Positions 25,227-33,964 of a stretch of 64,000 nt of DNA are shown here, in pieces. The DNA is from VFJJ01 sp031362415. GTDB taxonomy: Bacteria > Actinomycetota > Acidimicrobiia > IMCC26256 > VFJJ01. The position numbers and the translations under genes were made by a program. Where the stretch lies: contig JANLSK010000078.1 in assembly GCA_031362415.1 (NCBI GenBank), positions 1 to 64,000 on the forward strand, read 5' to 3'. Numbering within the stretch: position 1 is the stretch's first letter; every line of letters begins with the position of its first letter. The notes under the pieces were generated by a model. That model had not been told where the DNA came from. It did not search any database and saw only the letters and a list, made by a program, of their open reading frames with translations.

Positions 25227-25972
25227 CGGTTGATGATCGTTGCCCCGACAAGCGCGATGTGCGCCAGGATGGTCTCGAGCGGCACCGGTGCGTGGCGTTG
25301 GTCGGCACAGGCGTCGGGCTGGGGCAGCAGCACCAGCCGATCAACCCCAAGGGCGCCATACTGTTCCACCGTCTCGGGCCCGAGTTCACCCACCGGGGTG
25401 ACGGTGATCTCGAGCGGCCCCAGCTCGGCCGGGCGCTCGTATCGATCGCCCGTCAGTCGAATCGCCGCGATGCACTCCGCTGCGAGCGCGAGGTCGGTAG
25501 CGAAGCCGTACCAGCCGTTGCCCAGTGTGACGGCTCTCCGTATCGCGGCCCAACTCCCGCCTCCGATCACGATCGGCGGTGACGGCTTCTGGACCGGGCG
25601 GGGGTGCGCGTCGACATCGGCGAACGAGACGTGATCACCGTCGTGGCGGGGGCGTTCCATTTCCCACACTGCTCGCATCGTGGTGATGTACTCGTCCATG
25701 CGCGGGCCCCGCCCCGCCATGGGCACACCGAGCGCGGCGAACTCAGGCTCGAGGTAGCCGGCGCCGACTCCCACGATGAGACGGCCCTTCGACACGACAT
25801 GGACACTCGCCAGCTCCTTGGCCAAGACCAAGGGATTGCGTTGGGGTAGCACGATGTGCTCGCCCGTCCACACCGACTCGAACCCGGCCGCTTCGGCTGC
25901 CTGCGCCACGGTCACGGCCACGTCGGGGTCGGCGCACGTCGAGAAGTTGATGGCGAACAACCCGAAATTCAT
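25223..25972 (-). CDS. LLM/F420-dependent-type oxidoreductase, internally shortened
   Basis: ATG 25972 overlaps the stop of the PAP2 gene (ATGA on the minus strand). The 249-residue protein matches luciferase-like F420-type oxidoreductases: MNFGLFAINFSTCADPDVAV, ESVWTGEHIVLPQRNPLVLA, GRLIVGVGAGYLEPEFAALG. In relatives, ~30-35 residues holding a second beta-alpha unit lie between GEHIVLP and LPQRNPLVLAKE; here they are missing in frame, so LP occurs once. The deletion removes part of the barrel and may inactivate the enzyme. It is the last gene of an overlapping four-gene operon. Convergent with the P450. Confidence 0.75.
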   Translation of the reverse strand: MNFGLFAINFSTCADPDVAVTVAQAAEAAGFESVWTGEHIVLPQRNPLVLAKELASVHVVSKGRLIVGVGAGYLEPEFAALGVPMAGRGPRMDEYITTMRAVWEMERPRHDGDHVSFADVDAHPRPVQKPSPPIVIGGGSWAAIRRAVTLGNGWYGFATDLALAAECIAAIRLTGDRYERPAELGPLEITVTPVGELGPETVEQYGALGVDRLVLLPQPDACADQRHAPVPLETILAHIALVGATIINR

Positions 25973-26928
25973 GGGCCGAGAGTAGAGCCTGGGCCGCTCG
26001 GCGATTCTTGGCATTGCTCCCGTGCCGGGTCGTCGCGTCCCGCTCGACGTCGCTCCCACGCCGTCCAGCCCAGGCAGACGAGAGCTGCGGCGGCCCAGCC
26101 GCTCAGCACGTCGACCACGTAGTGCTCGCCGGTGAGAGCCAGCACAAAGCCCATCACCAACGGATAGGCCACGAGCACCACACGGAGCCCGCGGCTCGCC
26201 CGGGGCCACACGAAGACCAGCAGCAGTGCGGTGTAACCCGCGTGGAGCGACGGGATGGCCGCCACGAGGTTCGAGGCCTTCTGCCCCTTGTCGATGAGCC
26301 GCGCGGCCACGTCGAGCTCGAGGATCGACCAGCCTCGGGGCGACGTCCGAGCGATCGGTGGGAGCAGATCGCGTCGCGCTGCCAGCCAGGGTGGCGCAGC
26401 TGGAAACGCCAAGAACCCCAAGGTCGCCAGGAAGCTGAGCGACACGAGTCGACGGGTGAAGGCCAGCCAGCGCTCGCGCTGGCGTTGCCAGAGCACACCG
26501 GCCACCACGAACGGAACGACGAAATGTGATGCGTACACCAGGGCGGGACCGACCTCCCACCACCGTGGTGGTCCCCCATCGTAGAGGCGGTCCTGCAGCC
26601 ATACGGTGGGGACCGTGCCCCCGAAAAGAGTCCGATCCGCGTCGAGTTGTGGCGTGAAATGCACCGGAGCGCCGGCTTCGTCGGCTGCCCCCCGGACCAG
26701 GTCGTAGATCAGCATGACGGCCAGGAACGGCAACCAGTCGATGACAACCTGCACCGACTGGCGCCATGGCCGTCCGAGGTTCACGAGCACGAGGCAACCG
26801 CAGACCCAAGCCAGGACCGTCTCCCGGTCGAACGGCACGCCGCGCGTGTCGATAAACCAGACGACGACCAGGCTGTAGGCGGCCAGGCCGCCCGTACGCA
26901 CGGCCGGCCATCTGGTCATCAGGTTCAT
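25969..26928 (-). CDS. PAP2-superfamily membrane phosphatase/inositolphosphotransferase-like
   Basis: ATG 26928 sits in an ATGA overlap with the upstream mannosyltransferase gene; a GTG at 26946 is an alternative. About six to seven hydrophobic helices. The phosphatase motifs are AAIPSLHAGYTALLL (PSLH) and LTGEHYVVDVLSGW (GEHYxxDV), the C2/C3-like PAP2 motifs also found in Aur1/Ipt1-like proteins. It probably removes or transfers phosphate from a lipid such as polyprenyl phosphate on the outer face of the membrane. Its place after a Pmt-type mannosyltransferase, which uses polyprenyl-phosphate-mannose, fits lipid carrier recycling; this is inference. Confidence 0.82.
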   Translation of the reverse strand: MNLMTRWPAVRTGGLAAYSLVVVWFIDTRGVPFDRETVLAWVCGCLVLVNLGRPWRQSVQVVIDWLPFLAVMLIYDLVRGAADEAGAPVHFTPQLDADRTLFGGTVPTVWLQDRLYDGGPPRWWEVGPALVYASHFVVPFVVAGVLWQRQRERWLAFTRRLVSLSFLATLGFLAFPAAPPWLAARRDLLPPIARTSPRGWSILELDVAARLIDKGQKASNLVAAIPSLHAGYTALLLVFVWPRASRGLRVVLVAYPLVMGFVLALTGEHYVVDVLSGWAAAALVCLGWTAWERRRAGRDDPAREQCQESPSGPGSTLGP

Positions 26929-28433
26929 GGCCACGACGGATACCACAGGCTCGAGCCCAGGTCATCGCGCTCGAGGGGACGGGCGGTCATGGCAGGGCGG
27001 ATCGCAGCGAAGGCCACCACGGCGAGACTCACGACGATCGTGCACACGGCGATCCGCCGCTTCGGCGCCCACGGCGCTGCGGCCATCACCACCCACCAGG
27101 CGAGGATCGGGACGATCGGCGCCGCGTAGAACGTGAACACCTCGCGCTCGGCGAAGGTCCACGGGAGCCACTGCACGAGCCCGAATGCCAGCACGAGCGC
27201 GGTGGTCACATCACGACGCCGCGCTGTCCGGACGGCGAGCACGATCATCGCCAGGGTTGCCGCGACCCAGAGCACCGGATTCCCCACCGACATCACGATC
27301 GCCCGGTCGCCGGCGCGGGCCCCCTGGCACACGCCGTCGTCGAGCTCGGGGGGAACGACGGTGAAGCTGGCCCGACAGGTCTTGTCGTACAAGGCCGTGG
27401 GCTCGGTTTGGAACACCCAGTTGATCGCCGAGGCGGCCTGGGAGTTCCGAGGCCGGAGCCTTCGGTGGAAGTCGAGCACATCGAGCTGGTTGTCCCACCA
27501 CACCGAGACCCGTTCGCCGATCGTCCAGTCGCACGCGCTCTCGGCGGTGGCACTGATGTTGGTACTGGCCTGAGGGTCGGGCCCGGCCGCCGGCCCCGTC
27601 GCGCGGCAGTGCGCGGCCCCGGCCCGGGTCTCGTCGATCTGGACAATAAAAGGCACCGCGGCACCTGCGTACACGATCATCGGCACCACGGTCATCGCCA
27701 CCAGTGTCGCCACCACGCCTCGTCGCCGGATGGGCCCCGGCGGCAAGACCCGGCGGTCGGCCTCCACGAGCGCCATCACGGCCACGGGAAGCACCAGCAC
27801 CGCCGACCATTTGGTTGCCACCGCGGCTCCACCCAGCACGCCGACGGCCAACTTGACCGGGAGGGTCGAGCCGGGCCGATAGCCCCGCTGCCTGATCCGG
27901 AGCACACCTCCGAGCGTGGCACTCGTCCAGAGCGCGACGAACACGTCGAGCATGGCGACGCGGCTCGCGGTGAAGACGATTCCGTCGAAGAGCACGAGCG
28001 CAGCTGCGGTCGCGGCAAGGGAGATCCTGCGGGTGAGCAACGCTGCACCGACGAACGTGAGCGCCACCACCGCCGCGCCGGCCAGGAGTGGCACGATCCT
28101 CCAACCCAACGGCGTGAAACCGAACACCCGGATACCTGCGGCGATCAGCCACTTGCCGAGCGGGGGGTGCACGGGCTGACCCTGCTCGACGCCCCGCTGG
28201 AGGAGATCGAGCGCATCGGATGCGTAGTACACCTCGTCGAACACGAATGCGTTCGGCCGGGTGAGACCCGGGGCGAGCACCCCAACGGCTACGACGAAGC
28301 TCACGAGCGCGCCAATGGTGATGGTGCTACGGGTGAGCGCTGGCTGCGCTGGCGGGCTCGGCGCCTGCGCTGGCGGGCTCGGCGCTTGCGCTGACGGCGG
28401 GCTCGGCGCCAGGCCGGTCGAGTCAGTCGTCAT
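26925..28433 (-). CDS. Dolichyl-phosphate-mannose-protein mannosyltransferase-like (Pmt, GT39)
   Basis: ATG 28433 gives 502 residues with about ten membrane helices. The first external loop has the catalytic acidic pair in FVFDEVYYASDALDLL and the HPPLGKWLIAAGIRVFG motif typical of actinobacterial Pmt, which moves mannose from polyprenyl-phosphate-mannose to Ser/Thr of secreted proteins. The N-terminus has a Pro-rich tail made by 21-nt tandem repeats. It overlaps the upstream lipoprotein gene by 11 nt and the downstream PAP2 gene by 4 nt. Thr-rich lipoprotein linkers elsewhere in the window are the kind of sequence this enzyme modifies in Mycobacterium. Confidence 0.9.
   Translation of the reverse strand: MTTDSTGLAPSPPSAQAPSPPAQAPSPPAQPALTRSTITIGALVSFVVAVGVLAPGLTRPNAFVFDEVYYASDALDLLQRGVEQGQPVHPPLGKWLIAAGIRVFGFTPLGWRIVPLLAGAAVVALTFVGAALLTRRISLAATAAALVLFDGIVFTASRVAMLDVFVALWTSATLGGVLRIRQRGYRPGSTLPVKLAVGVLGGAAVATKWSAVLVLPVAVMALVEADRRVLPPGPIRRRGVVATLVAMTVVPMIVYAGAAVPFIVQIDETRAGAAHCRATGPAAGPDPQASTNISATAESACDWTIGERVSVWWDNQLDVLDFHRRLRPRNSQAASAINWVFQTEPTALYDKTCRASFTVVPPELDDGVCQGARAGDRAIVMSVGNPVLWVAATLAMIVLAVRTARRRDVTTALVLAFGLVQWLPWTFAEREVFTFYAAPIVPILAWWVVMAAAPWAPKRRIAVCTIVVSLAVVAFAAIRPAMTARPLERDDLGSSLWYPSWP
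28345..28410. repeat. 21-nt tandem repeat in Pmt N-terminus
   Basis: Two 21-nt units (28345-28365, 28366-28386), nearly identical, and a third 24-nt diverged unit (28387-28410). On the minus strand they encode repeated A-P-S-P-P-A-Q units in the cytoplasmic tail of the mannosyltransferase. Copy number may vary between strains. Confidence 0.8.
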
Positions 28434-28755
28434 CAGCGACTCGGGGATCGGCGGGAGGCGGCGTGCAGATGGCGAGGAACTCGACGACGTTCGACGAAAA
28501 CCGTCCGGAGCGGCGCCCTTCCTCAGCCACCGCCTCGAACCGTGCGGGACCCGATCGTTCGAGGATCCCGGCGTAGACCCCAGCCGGATCGGGGTCGAAC
28601 CGGTCTCCTTGGCGCCGCTCGATCATGCTGGCGCAACTGCGAGCCCGCGCCTGCGCCTCCTGGCGGTCGAGCCGTTTGGCGTCGCCGCACCCGACGAGCA
28701 CCATCGTCCCTGCGAGGATCCAGACCCCGATGCCAACACGGCTGGTGCCTACCAC
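28423..28755 (-). CDS. Small predicted lipoprotein
   Basis: Start at 28755 (MVGTSRVGIGVWILAG); 110 residues. A signal sequence ends in the lipobox TMVLVGC, followed by GDAKRLDRQEAQARARSC and two or three further Cys residues that could form disulfides. No known family is recognised. It is the first gene of the overlapping operon with Pmt, PAP2 and the shortened oxidoreductase, so it may be a substrate or partner of the mannosyltransferase. Confidence 0.6.
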   Translation of the reverse strand: MVGTSRVGIGVWILAGTMVLVGCGDAKRLDRQEAQARARSCASMIERRQGDRFDPDPAGVYAGILERSGPARFEAVAEEGRRSGRFSSNVVEFLAICTPPPADPRVADDD

Positions 28756-28927
28756 CGTGCTCGCCCCGTCCCCATGCCCATCCGCCTCACCGATCGTCGC
28801 TCGTCACGCTCGCACCCACGGTACCGAGCGCCGCGGGGCTCGGGAGATCGCTGAGGCCCAACGAGTCGACCGATAGTGTGCTGGTGCCGGCCTTGCCGAG
28901 GCCACGATCCGACGACTGGATGGTCTG

Positions 28928-30148
28928 ATGGCTCCCGAACCTGCGAGTTGGCTCCCCGACCCGACGGGCCGCCACGAGTTCCGGTACTGGGACGGTTCGT
29001 CATGGACGGCGAACGTCTCCACCCGGGGGGTTCCGAGCCAGGACGCTCTGGCCGCGCCGCTCCCTCCCCCGGGGTCAGCGCCGACCGCGCCGCCGACCTT
29101 CCCGACCCAATCGCTGCCGCCCATCAGCGCCGGACAGTTCCAGGCGCGCGGTCCGGGCTCGGCCCCGTACCCGTCAGCGCCGGGTGCGCCGGGTGCTCCA
29201 GGGGCTCCCGGTTCGCCGGGTTCGTTCTCACCTGGGTACGGGCCGGGAGGCGTTCCGCCGGTTCCGTCGTACCTCGGGGGCGCGTCGAGCTACTCACCGC
29301 CCCTGCCCCCCGGAGCGCCCGGTGTCGGCGGGCCCCCGCCCAAGAAGCGCAAGGGGCTCGTGGCCGGGCTCGTGATCGCGCTGGTGTCCGCGGCGGTGGT
29401 CGTCGGCGTGATCGTGTTCGTCGGCGGTGGCGATGACGACGGTGGAGCTCGCGGGCCAGGCACGTTCGAGGGCGAAATCACCAGAGACGAGCCCATCGCC
29501 ATCTTCGAGGTCGACATCCCGCTCGGCAGCGCCTTGCGTGCGTCGCTGCGACCAGAGGGCGACTTCGATCCGGTCTTCGGCTTGGCCGTCTCTGCTGATT
29601 ACGCCGACATCCCCTCCGTCGAATCGGATTTCACCGACTTCTACTCCGGGTTCTACTCCGACAGCGACATCGACGAGGCCGAGGAGCTCACCGACCTCGT
29701 CTTCCCCCAGATCGCCGATTCCGGCGTCGAAGGTGAGAACGAACAGATCATCGACCTGGCCATCGTCGATGGTTCCTACCGCTTCGTCGTGCGGGGCTTT
29801 CAGAACTCCCGAGGCCGATTCGAGCTCGTGGTCGAGGTCGAAGACCCTCCCGGCGGTCGCCTCACCGACGACCAGATCTCCGACGAGGACCTCCAGGAGG
29901 AACTGACGTCCGACGACGACTTCATCGACTTCGTCGACGACTTCATCAACGACGACGACTTCTTCTCGACCGAATTCGGCGGCGAGAGCCCCTCGAGCGA
30001 TTCTTCGGACTCGTCGGACTTCAGCGACTTCTCAGATTTCAGCTCGGACTTCACCGACTTCTCGGACTTCTCGGACTTCAGCTCGGACTTCACCGACTTC
30101 ACCGACTTCACCGACGAGTTCAGTGGAGGCTTCAGCGGGGGCTCGTGA
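28928..30148 (+). CDS. DUF2510 membrane-anchored protein with SDF/TDF repeat tail
   Basis: ATG 28928 gives 406 residues. Residues ~8-28 form a DUF2510 motif (GRHEFRYWDGSSWT), cytoplasmic. Then comes a Pro/Gly-rich stretch with collagen-like G-A-P triplets (~75-140), a basic patch (PKKRKG), one membrane helix (VAGLVIALVSAAVVVGVIVF, ~145-165) and an extracytoplasmic beta-rich domain (~175-315, many acidic residues). The tail (~330-400) repeats S-D-F and T-D-F units almost without interruption, ending EFSGGFSGGS. Such acidic/aromatic repeats may bind divalent ions or cell-wall polymers. DUF2510 proteins are common actinobacterial membrane proteins of unknown function. Confidence 0.78.
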   Translation: MAPEPASWLPDPTGRHEFRYWDGSSWTANVSTRGVPSQDALAAPLPPPGSAPTAPPTFPTQSLPPISAGQFQARGPGSAPYPSAPGAPGAPGAPGSPGSFSPGYGPGGVPPVPSYLGGASSYSPPLPPGAPGVGGPPPKKRKGLVAGLVIALVSAAVVVGVIVFVGGGDDDGGARGPGTFEGEITRDEPIAIFEVDIPLGSALRASLRPEGDFDPVFGLAVSADYADIPSVESDFTDFYSGFYSDSDIDEAEELTDLVFPQIADSGVEGENEQIIDLAIVDGSYRFVVRGFQNSRGRFELVVEVEDPPGGRLTDDQISDEDLQEELTSDDDFIDFVDDFINDDDFFSTEFGGESPSSDSSDSSDFSDFSDFSSDFTDFSDFSDFSSDFTDFTDFTDEFSGGFSGGS

Positions 30149-30196
30149 AACGGGTTCGTCCGCTGCCTGGGCGAGGGGTAGCATCCAACCCACCTT

Positions 30197-30271
30197 GGTG
30201 GGTGTAGCTCAGGCGGTTAGAGCGCCAGGTTGTGGTCCTGGAAGTCGGGGGTTCAAGTCCCCTCATCCACC
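30197..30271 (+). tRNA. tRNA-His (anticodon GTG)
   Basis: Acceptor GTGGGTG pairs with CATCCAC, with the extra 5' G (30197) opposite discriminator C (30271), the mark of tRNA-His. Anticodon stem CCAGG/CCTGG surrounds loop TTGTGGT (anticodon GTG); T arm contains GGTTCAAGTCC. Confidence 0.95.
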
Positions 30272-30418
30272 CTCTCAGCGGGGCTCCGCCACGGCGGGGC
30301 CCTTCTGCTGCCCCATGGAGCCCGTCAACTCCGCCGGACCCTCGCCCAGCATCTCGCATGGCCCAGCGCGACCCGCTTCGGTACACTCGCCCTCCCCACG
30401 ACGGCCAGACGTGGGCCC

Positions 30419-30535
<117 letters not shown>

Positions 30536-30826
30536 CGCGTCCAGAGGCGTTCCACCCCTTCGTCCACCCCTTACGGCAAGGGGTGGAACCTCGGACTGCT
30601 GAGCATGGGAGTCGTACCGACTCCCGCGCGAAACGGCCGCCAACTCGGGGAAATACCTGACCCACGCCAACGGATCAGGCTTCAGCGCCATGCTGGCTGC
30701 CACCATCGATGCGGTCGATGAGGCGCCGGACACGATCTGCTGCTTCGTCGACGCTGCGGGGGACTCCCGAGAGCTCGCCTGCGGCGGCGGTGTGGATGAC
30801 TGCCCAAGTGTCGGGCACGACGACAG
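30536..30826. other. Gene-poor stretch after tRNA-Lys
   Basis: About 290 nt with no clear gene. It contains the inverted repeat CCACCCCTT...AAGGGGTGG near 30566-30591 and the 71-nt repeat (30704-30774) also found at 62438. On the minus strand the repeat reads GVPRSVDEAADRVRRLIDRI, which may be the end of a lost gene; the family is not recognised. Confidence 0.45.
30704..30774. repeat. 71-nt repeat, left copy (partner at 62438)
   Basis: From CATCGATGCGGTCGATGAGG to GACTCCCGAGAG, nearly identical to 62438-62507 in the same orientation with about five mismatches. On the minus strand both copies encode GVPRSVDEAA-x-RVRRLIDRID, and the mismatches mostly keep that reading, so both may derive from one coding region carried by related elements. 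Confidence 0.7.
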
Positions 30827-31605
30827 TTGGGGCCAGGGCTGACGGCCTCGAGCGGCGAACACCTCGACGCACGCGTTCCGGAGTTCGTGGAGTTGCTCTG
30901 GCGCGATGAACGGTTCGAGAAGGCAGAGATCGACGAGGTCCCGGGCCCGCTCGTTCGGCCCCTTGCCGAACAGGTCTTCGAGCTCATCGTGCCCGACCGC
31001 CGGGGCTACGGAGCCAGTCCCGCCACTCGGGGCGAAGACTTCCTGGCCGACGCCGAGGACATCGCCGACATGATGGGCGATGGCGCCCATCTCGTCGGCC
31101 ACTCCTACGGCGGCCTCGGCGCCATGCTTGCGGCCGCCCGCCGACCCGACGCCGCCCGCTCGCTGACCCTGCTCGAACCCGCTGCGGGAACGGTCGCACG
31201 GCACGACCAAGCCTGGCATTCCGTCGTCTCGGACGGGCGCCAACTGTGGGGCACCGAACTGCCCGACCACGAACGGATGGTGCGCTTCTCGAGGGCCGTC
31301 GGCAGCGACCCCGACCAGTTCCCGCCCGAGATGCTCGCCGCGGCCGTGCCTCTCGTCCCCGTGTTCCGATGCGACCGGCCGTTCTATGACGCTGTCCTGC
31401 CGCTCGCCGAGCTCGCCGCCGCCCCGCTTCCGAAGCACGTCGTATCGGGTGGCCACAGCCCCGGCTTCGACGCCATGTGCGTCGAACTGGCCAACTGCAT
31501 CAACGGAGCCCATTCCGTGGTCGTGGGGCAGGCCACGAGACCCAGTTCACCGGCCAGCCGATCAACGACACGCTCGTGGCACTGTGGCAACCCTCGTCAG
31601 GGTGA
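30827..31605 (+). pseudogene. Truncated and frameshifted alpha/beta hydrolase
   Basis: The recognisable part starts near 30950 with FELIVPDRRGYGASPATRGE, followed by the nucleophile elbow LVGHSYGGLGAMLA and VFRCDRPFYDAVLPLAELA. The usual N-terminal strands with the HG oxyanion motif are missing. Near 31520-31528, at a GGGG run, the frame shifts: GAHSVVVG continues as GAGHETQFTGQPINDTLVAL in the next frame, holding the catalytic His region and ending at TGA 31603-31605. So the gene is broken at both the 5' end and the frameshift. It lies just inside the left end of the putative island. Confidence 0.7.
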
Positions 31606-32138
31606 CGTTGTGCGGGACGGGGCGTGGCCTCGGATCCCGTGCCAGCGCCACCACCACCACCAGCGCCACCGCCATTCGCCGTCTCGAACCGGCTGATACC
31701 GCCGCCGTCGTGGACCTGTGCGCGCGGGCCTGGGAACCGGTGTTGGCGTCGTTCGCCACGATCCTCGGCGAGGATCTGTACCCACCAAGCCGCCGCCGTG
31801 CGGGAGGCTATCAACCGCAACGACACTTGGTCAGCGTCACCGGCGAGCTGGTGAGCGGCTTCGTCAACGTCACCTTCGACGAGCACGAACGTGCCGGGGA
31901 GATCTCCATGATTGCCGTGGACACCGACGCACAACGCCAAGGCATCGCCACACGTCTCACCGAGCTCGCGCTCGACGAGATGCGAGCTCGCGGCATCAAC
32001 CTGGCCACCGTCGCCACCGGGGGCGGTCCCGGCCACGCGCCGGCCCGCCGCACCTACGAGTTGGTCGGGTTCACGGCCTGCGCCCAGGTTTGGTATGCCA
32101 AGCTCCTCGACGAGCCCGCGGCCGGAGGTCGGCGATGA
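31602..32138 (+). pseudogene. GNAT acetyltransferase with a displaced-frame segment
   Basis: GTG 31602 overlaps the stop of the hydrolase remnant. The frame gives AIRRLEPADTAAVVDLCARA and later EISMIAVDTDAQRQGIATRL, with the acetyl-CoA loop Q-R-Q-G-I-A (R/Q-x-x-G-x-A), and ARRTYELVGFTACAQVWYAK at the end. In the middle (31785-31835) the expected family sequence QAAAVREAINRNDTW is found only in another frame, so two compensating frameshifts have scrambled ~15 residues. The product could still be made at full length but with a changed helix, so function is doubtful. Substrate unknown. Confidence 0.6.
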
Positions 32139-32201
32139 TGACCCCAGCGGCGTGGCTCCCCTCGGGCCAGTGAGAAAGCGCAGGAGCGGCCGTCGAGACC
32201 G

Positions 32202-32759
32202 TCACTGCGTGCGGTAGTGCATGTGGACCACGCCGCTGGCGAAACGGCGCTCGGCGATCAGCTCGAGGTCGACCCGGACGCGCCGAGGGAGCCCGGGCTT
32301 GCCGCCGCCCACGACGACCGGGAACACAAACAGGTGAACCTCGTCCACCAGCCCGGTCTGGAACGCGTGCTGCGCCAGGCCGGGGCCGCTCACGCTGACA
32401 TCGCGATCGGCACCCTCCACCATGTGGCGGACGGCTTCAGGATCGAAGGTGCGCTCGAGCCGGGTGCGGGGCGTCGACACGGCATCGAGGGTGCGGGAGT
32501 ACACGACCTTGTCCAGGTCCCGCCACATCTCGCCGAAGTCCGCCTCGACGGCCGAGACCCCGGGCTCGGCGCCGATGGTCTGCCAGACGGCCATCGTCTC
32601 GTACATGCGCCGGCCGTAGAGGTGGGTGCCGACGGGACGTTCGAGGTCGTTGACGAACGCGTGGACCTCGACATCGGGCACGGCCCAGTCGAACAAACCG
32701 TGCTCGTCCTCGATGTAGCCGTCGAGCGACGTGATCGCTGCGTAGACGAGCTTGGCCAT
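32202..32759 (-). CDS. Dihydrofolate reductase-family (RibD C-terminal-like) protein
   Basis: ATG 32759 with GGAGG just upstream; 185 residues. The RibD_C fold is seen in LVYAAITSLDGYIEDEHGLF, HLYGRRMYETMAVWQTIG and DVSVSGPGLAQHAFQTGLVD, then the C-terminal VDEVHLFVFPVVVGGGKPGL. Such proteins bind NADPH but mostly have unknown substrates; they are not the housekeeping DHFR. It is the last of three same-strand genes (SRPBCC, DinB-like, this) often found together in actinobacteria. Confidence 0.88.
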   Translation of the reverse strand: MAKLVYAAITSLDGYIEDEHGLFDWAVPDVEVHAFVNDLERPVGTHLYGRRMYETMAVWQTIGAEPGVSAVEADFGEMWRDLDKVVYSRTLDAVSTPRTRLERTFDPEAVRHMVEGADRDVSVSGPGLAQHAFQTGLVDEVHLFVFPVVVGGGKPGLPRRVRVDLELIAERRFASGVVHMHYRTQ

Positions 32760-32848
32760 GATCAAGCCTCCGGTCAGCGACGGGCGGGACTCGCGGTGGC
32801 GGTGGGGGCGGTGTGGCGGCGGTGTGGCGGCGGGTTTCAGGGTGCGGG

Positions 32849-33403
32849 TTACGGGGTGCGGCCGATGAACGCGAGCAGCTTGGTCTGCACGTCGGCGTCG
32901 TCGGCGACGTGCACGCGTGGCCCGTACTGACCGCTCTGGCGCAACACGTCGTCCATCGGCAGCATCCCCTCGAGCATCGCGGCGCACCGGGCCGGGTCGA
33001 GCGTCTCGTCCTGGCCGGTGGCCCGGGCGAGATCCCAGCGATGGAGGAACACGTCACCGGTGTAGATCATGGCGATCGCCTGGCCGAGCGGCATCGTGCC
33101 GATGTGCGGGAGATCGTGCACGCGCTCCGCGGTGGCCGGGTCGTCGAGCAGGGCCTGCACGGCGGCGGTCTGGGTGCGCCACGCACCCGCGGGGTCGTCG
33201 TCGACCGACGGACCGGCGGGCAGCGTGATCCCCGCCGCCCCGTGAAGGAACCCGGGGAACCACTCCACGAGATGGCGGACGACGTCACGGGCCACCCACC
33301 CCTCGGGCGGCGCAGGACGATCCCACGCCGTCGACGCGACACCCTCGACCATCGCCGTGAACGCACCGGCGATTTCACGATGCTCGTCGGCCGCGCTACT
33401 CAT
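32849..33403 (-). CDS. TIGR03086/mycothiol maleylpyruvate isomerase-like (DinB-fold) protein
   Basis: ATG 33403 lies inside the end of the upstream gene (8-nt overlap, GATGAGTAG). The 184 residues show the four-helix DinB fold: PPEGWVARDVVRHLVEWFPG with a metal-binding His, and GDVFLHRWDLARATGQDETL with the second His region (H-x-W-D-L). These proteins bind a divalent metal and some use mycothiol. A longer in-frame start (33451) would overlap more and lacks a ribosome site. It is co-transcribed with the SRPBCC and DHFR-like genes. Confidence 0.85.
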   Translation of the reverse strand: MSSAADEHREIAGAFTAMVEGVASTAWDRPAPPEGWVARDVVRHLVEWFPGFLHGAAGITLPAGPSVDDDPAGAWRTQTAAVQALLDDPATAERVHDLPHIGTMPLGQAIAMIYTGDVFLHRWDLARATGQDETLDPARCAAMLEGMLPMDDVLRQSGQYGPRVHVADDADVQTKLLAFIGRTP

Positions 33404-33902
33404 CGGCCACGCCGCCCACTCGCCCGGCGATGATCGCGTCGAGCTTGGCATGGCCCTCGTTCACACCGGTCTCCATTCCGCTGGCGAGCCACTGATCCCG
33501 ACCCTCGAAGCTGTCGACGAGCGACTGGGCGTGCAGTCGGGTGCGGCCGTCGCCGAGATCCTCGAAGCGCAACGTCTTCAGGGCGACACCGTCGGGTTGA
33601 CCGTCGAACGTGAAGGTCTGCAGGATGCGGTCCTCACCGACCTCGTGGAAACAGCCGTGGAAGCCGTACTCCTCACCGTCACGCCCGGCGGCGTAGCGCC
33701 AGCGACCACCGGTCGTTGTGTCCCAGTCGAGGACCTTGGTTTCCATCCCGTTCGGGCCGACCCAGCGGGCGAACCACTCGGGATCGGTGTGGGCCCGCAT
33801 CAGCTGCGCAGGCGCGGCGTCGAAGTCACGCATCAGACGGATGATCGGCAGCGCGGGATCAGCCACGATCGAGACCTGATAGCGGTGGCTGGTGGTGCTC
33901 AT
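33396..33902 (-). CDS. SRPBCC/AHSA1-domain protein
   Basis: ATG 33902 follows GAGAAGGAG. The 168 residues match the Aha1/START-like group: IIRLMRDFDAAPAQLMRAHT, DPEWFARWVGPNGMETKV, GGRWRYAAGRDGEEYGFHGC, FEGRDQWLASGMETGVNEGH. This is a helix-grip fold that binds hydrophobic ligands. In many actinobacteria such genes are preceded by an ArsR regulator gene; here the place upstream is taken by broken antitoxin and transposase remnants, so the regulator may have been lost. Confidence 0.88.
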   Translation of the reverse strand: MSTTSHRYQVSIVADPALPIIRLMRDFDAAPAQLMRAHTDPEWFARWVGPNGMETKVLDWDTTTGGRWRYAAGRDGEEYGFHGCFHEVGEDRILQTFTFDGQPDGVALKTLRFEDLGDGRTRLHAQSLVDSFEGRDQWLASGMETGVNEGHAKLDAIIAGRVGGVADE

Positions 33903-33964
33903 GATGCGGCTCCTTCTCGTGGGATCGAATCAGGGATGGGCTGTGGGAGTTGGCCGGTTGGTTG

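Noticed and set aside
28330..28415. CRISPR or regulatory array from regular repeats
   Set aside because: The units are contiguous and in frame inside the Pmt gene, encoding a Pro-rich tail.
32202..32759. Housekeeping dihydrofolate reductase folA
   Set aside because: The sequence is of the RibD-C-like group found with SRPBCC/DinB genes and lacks the folA active-site pattern.
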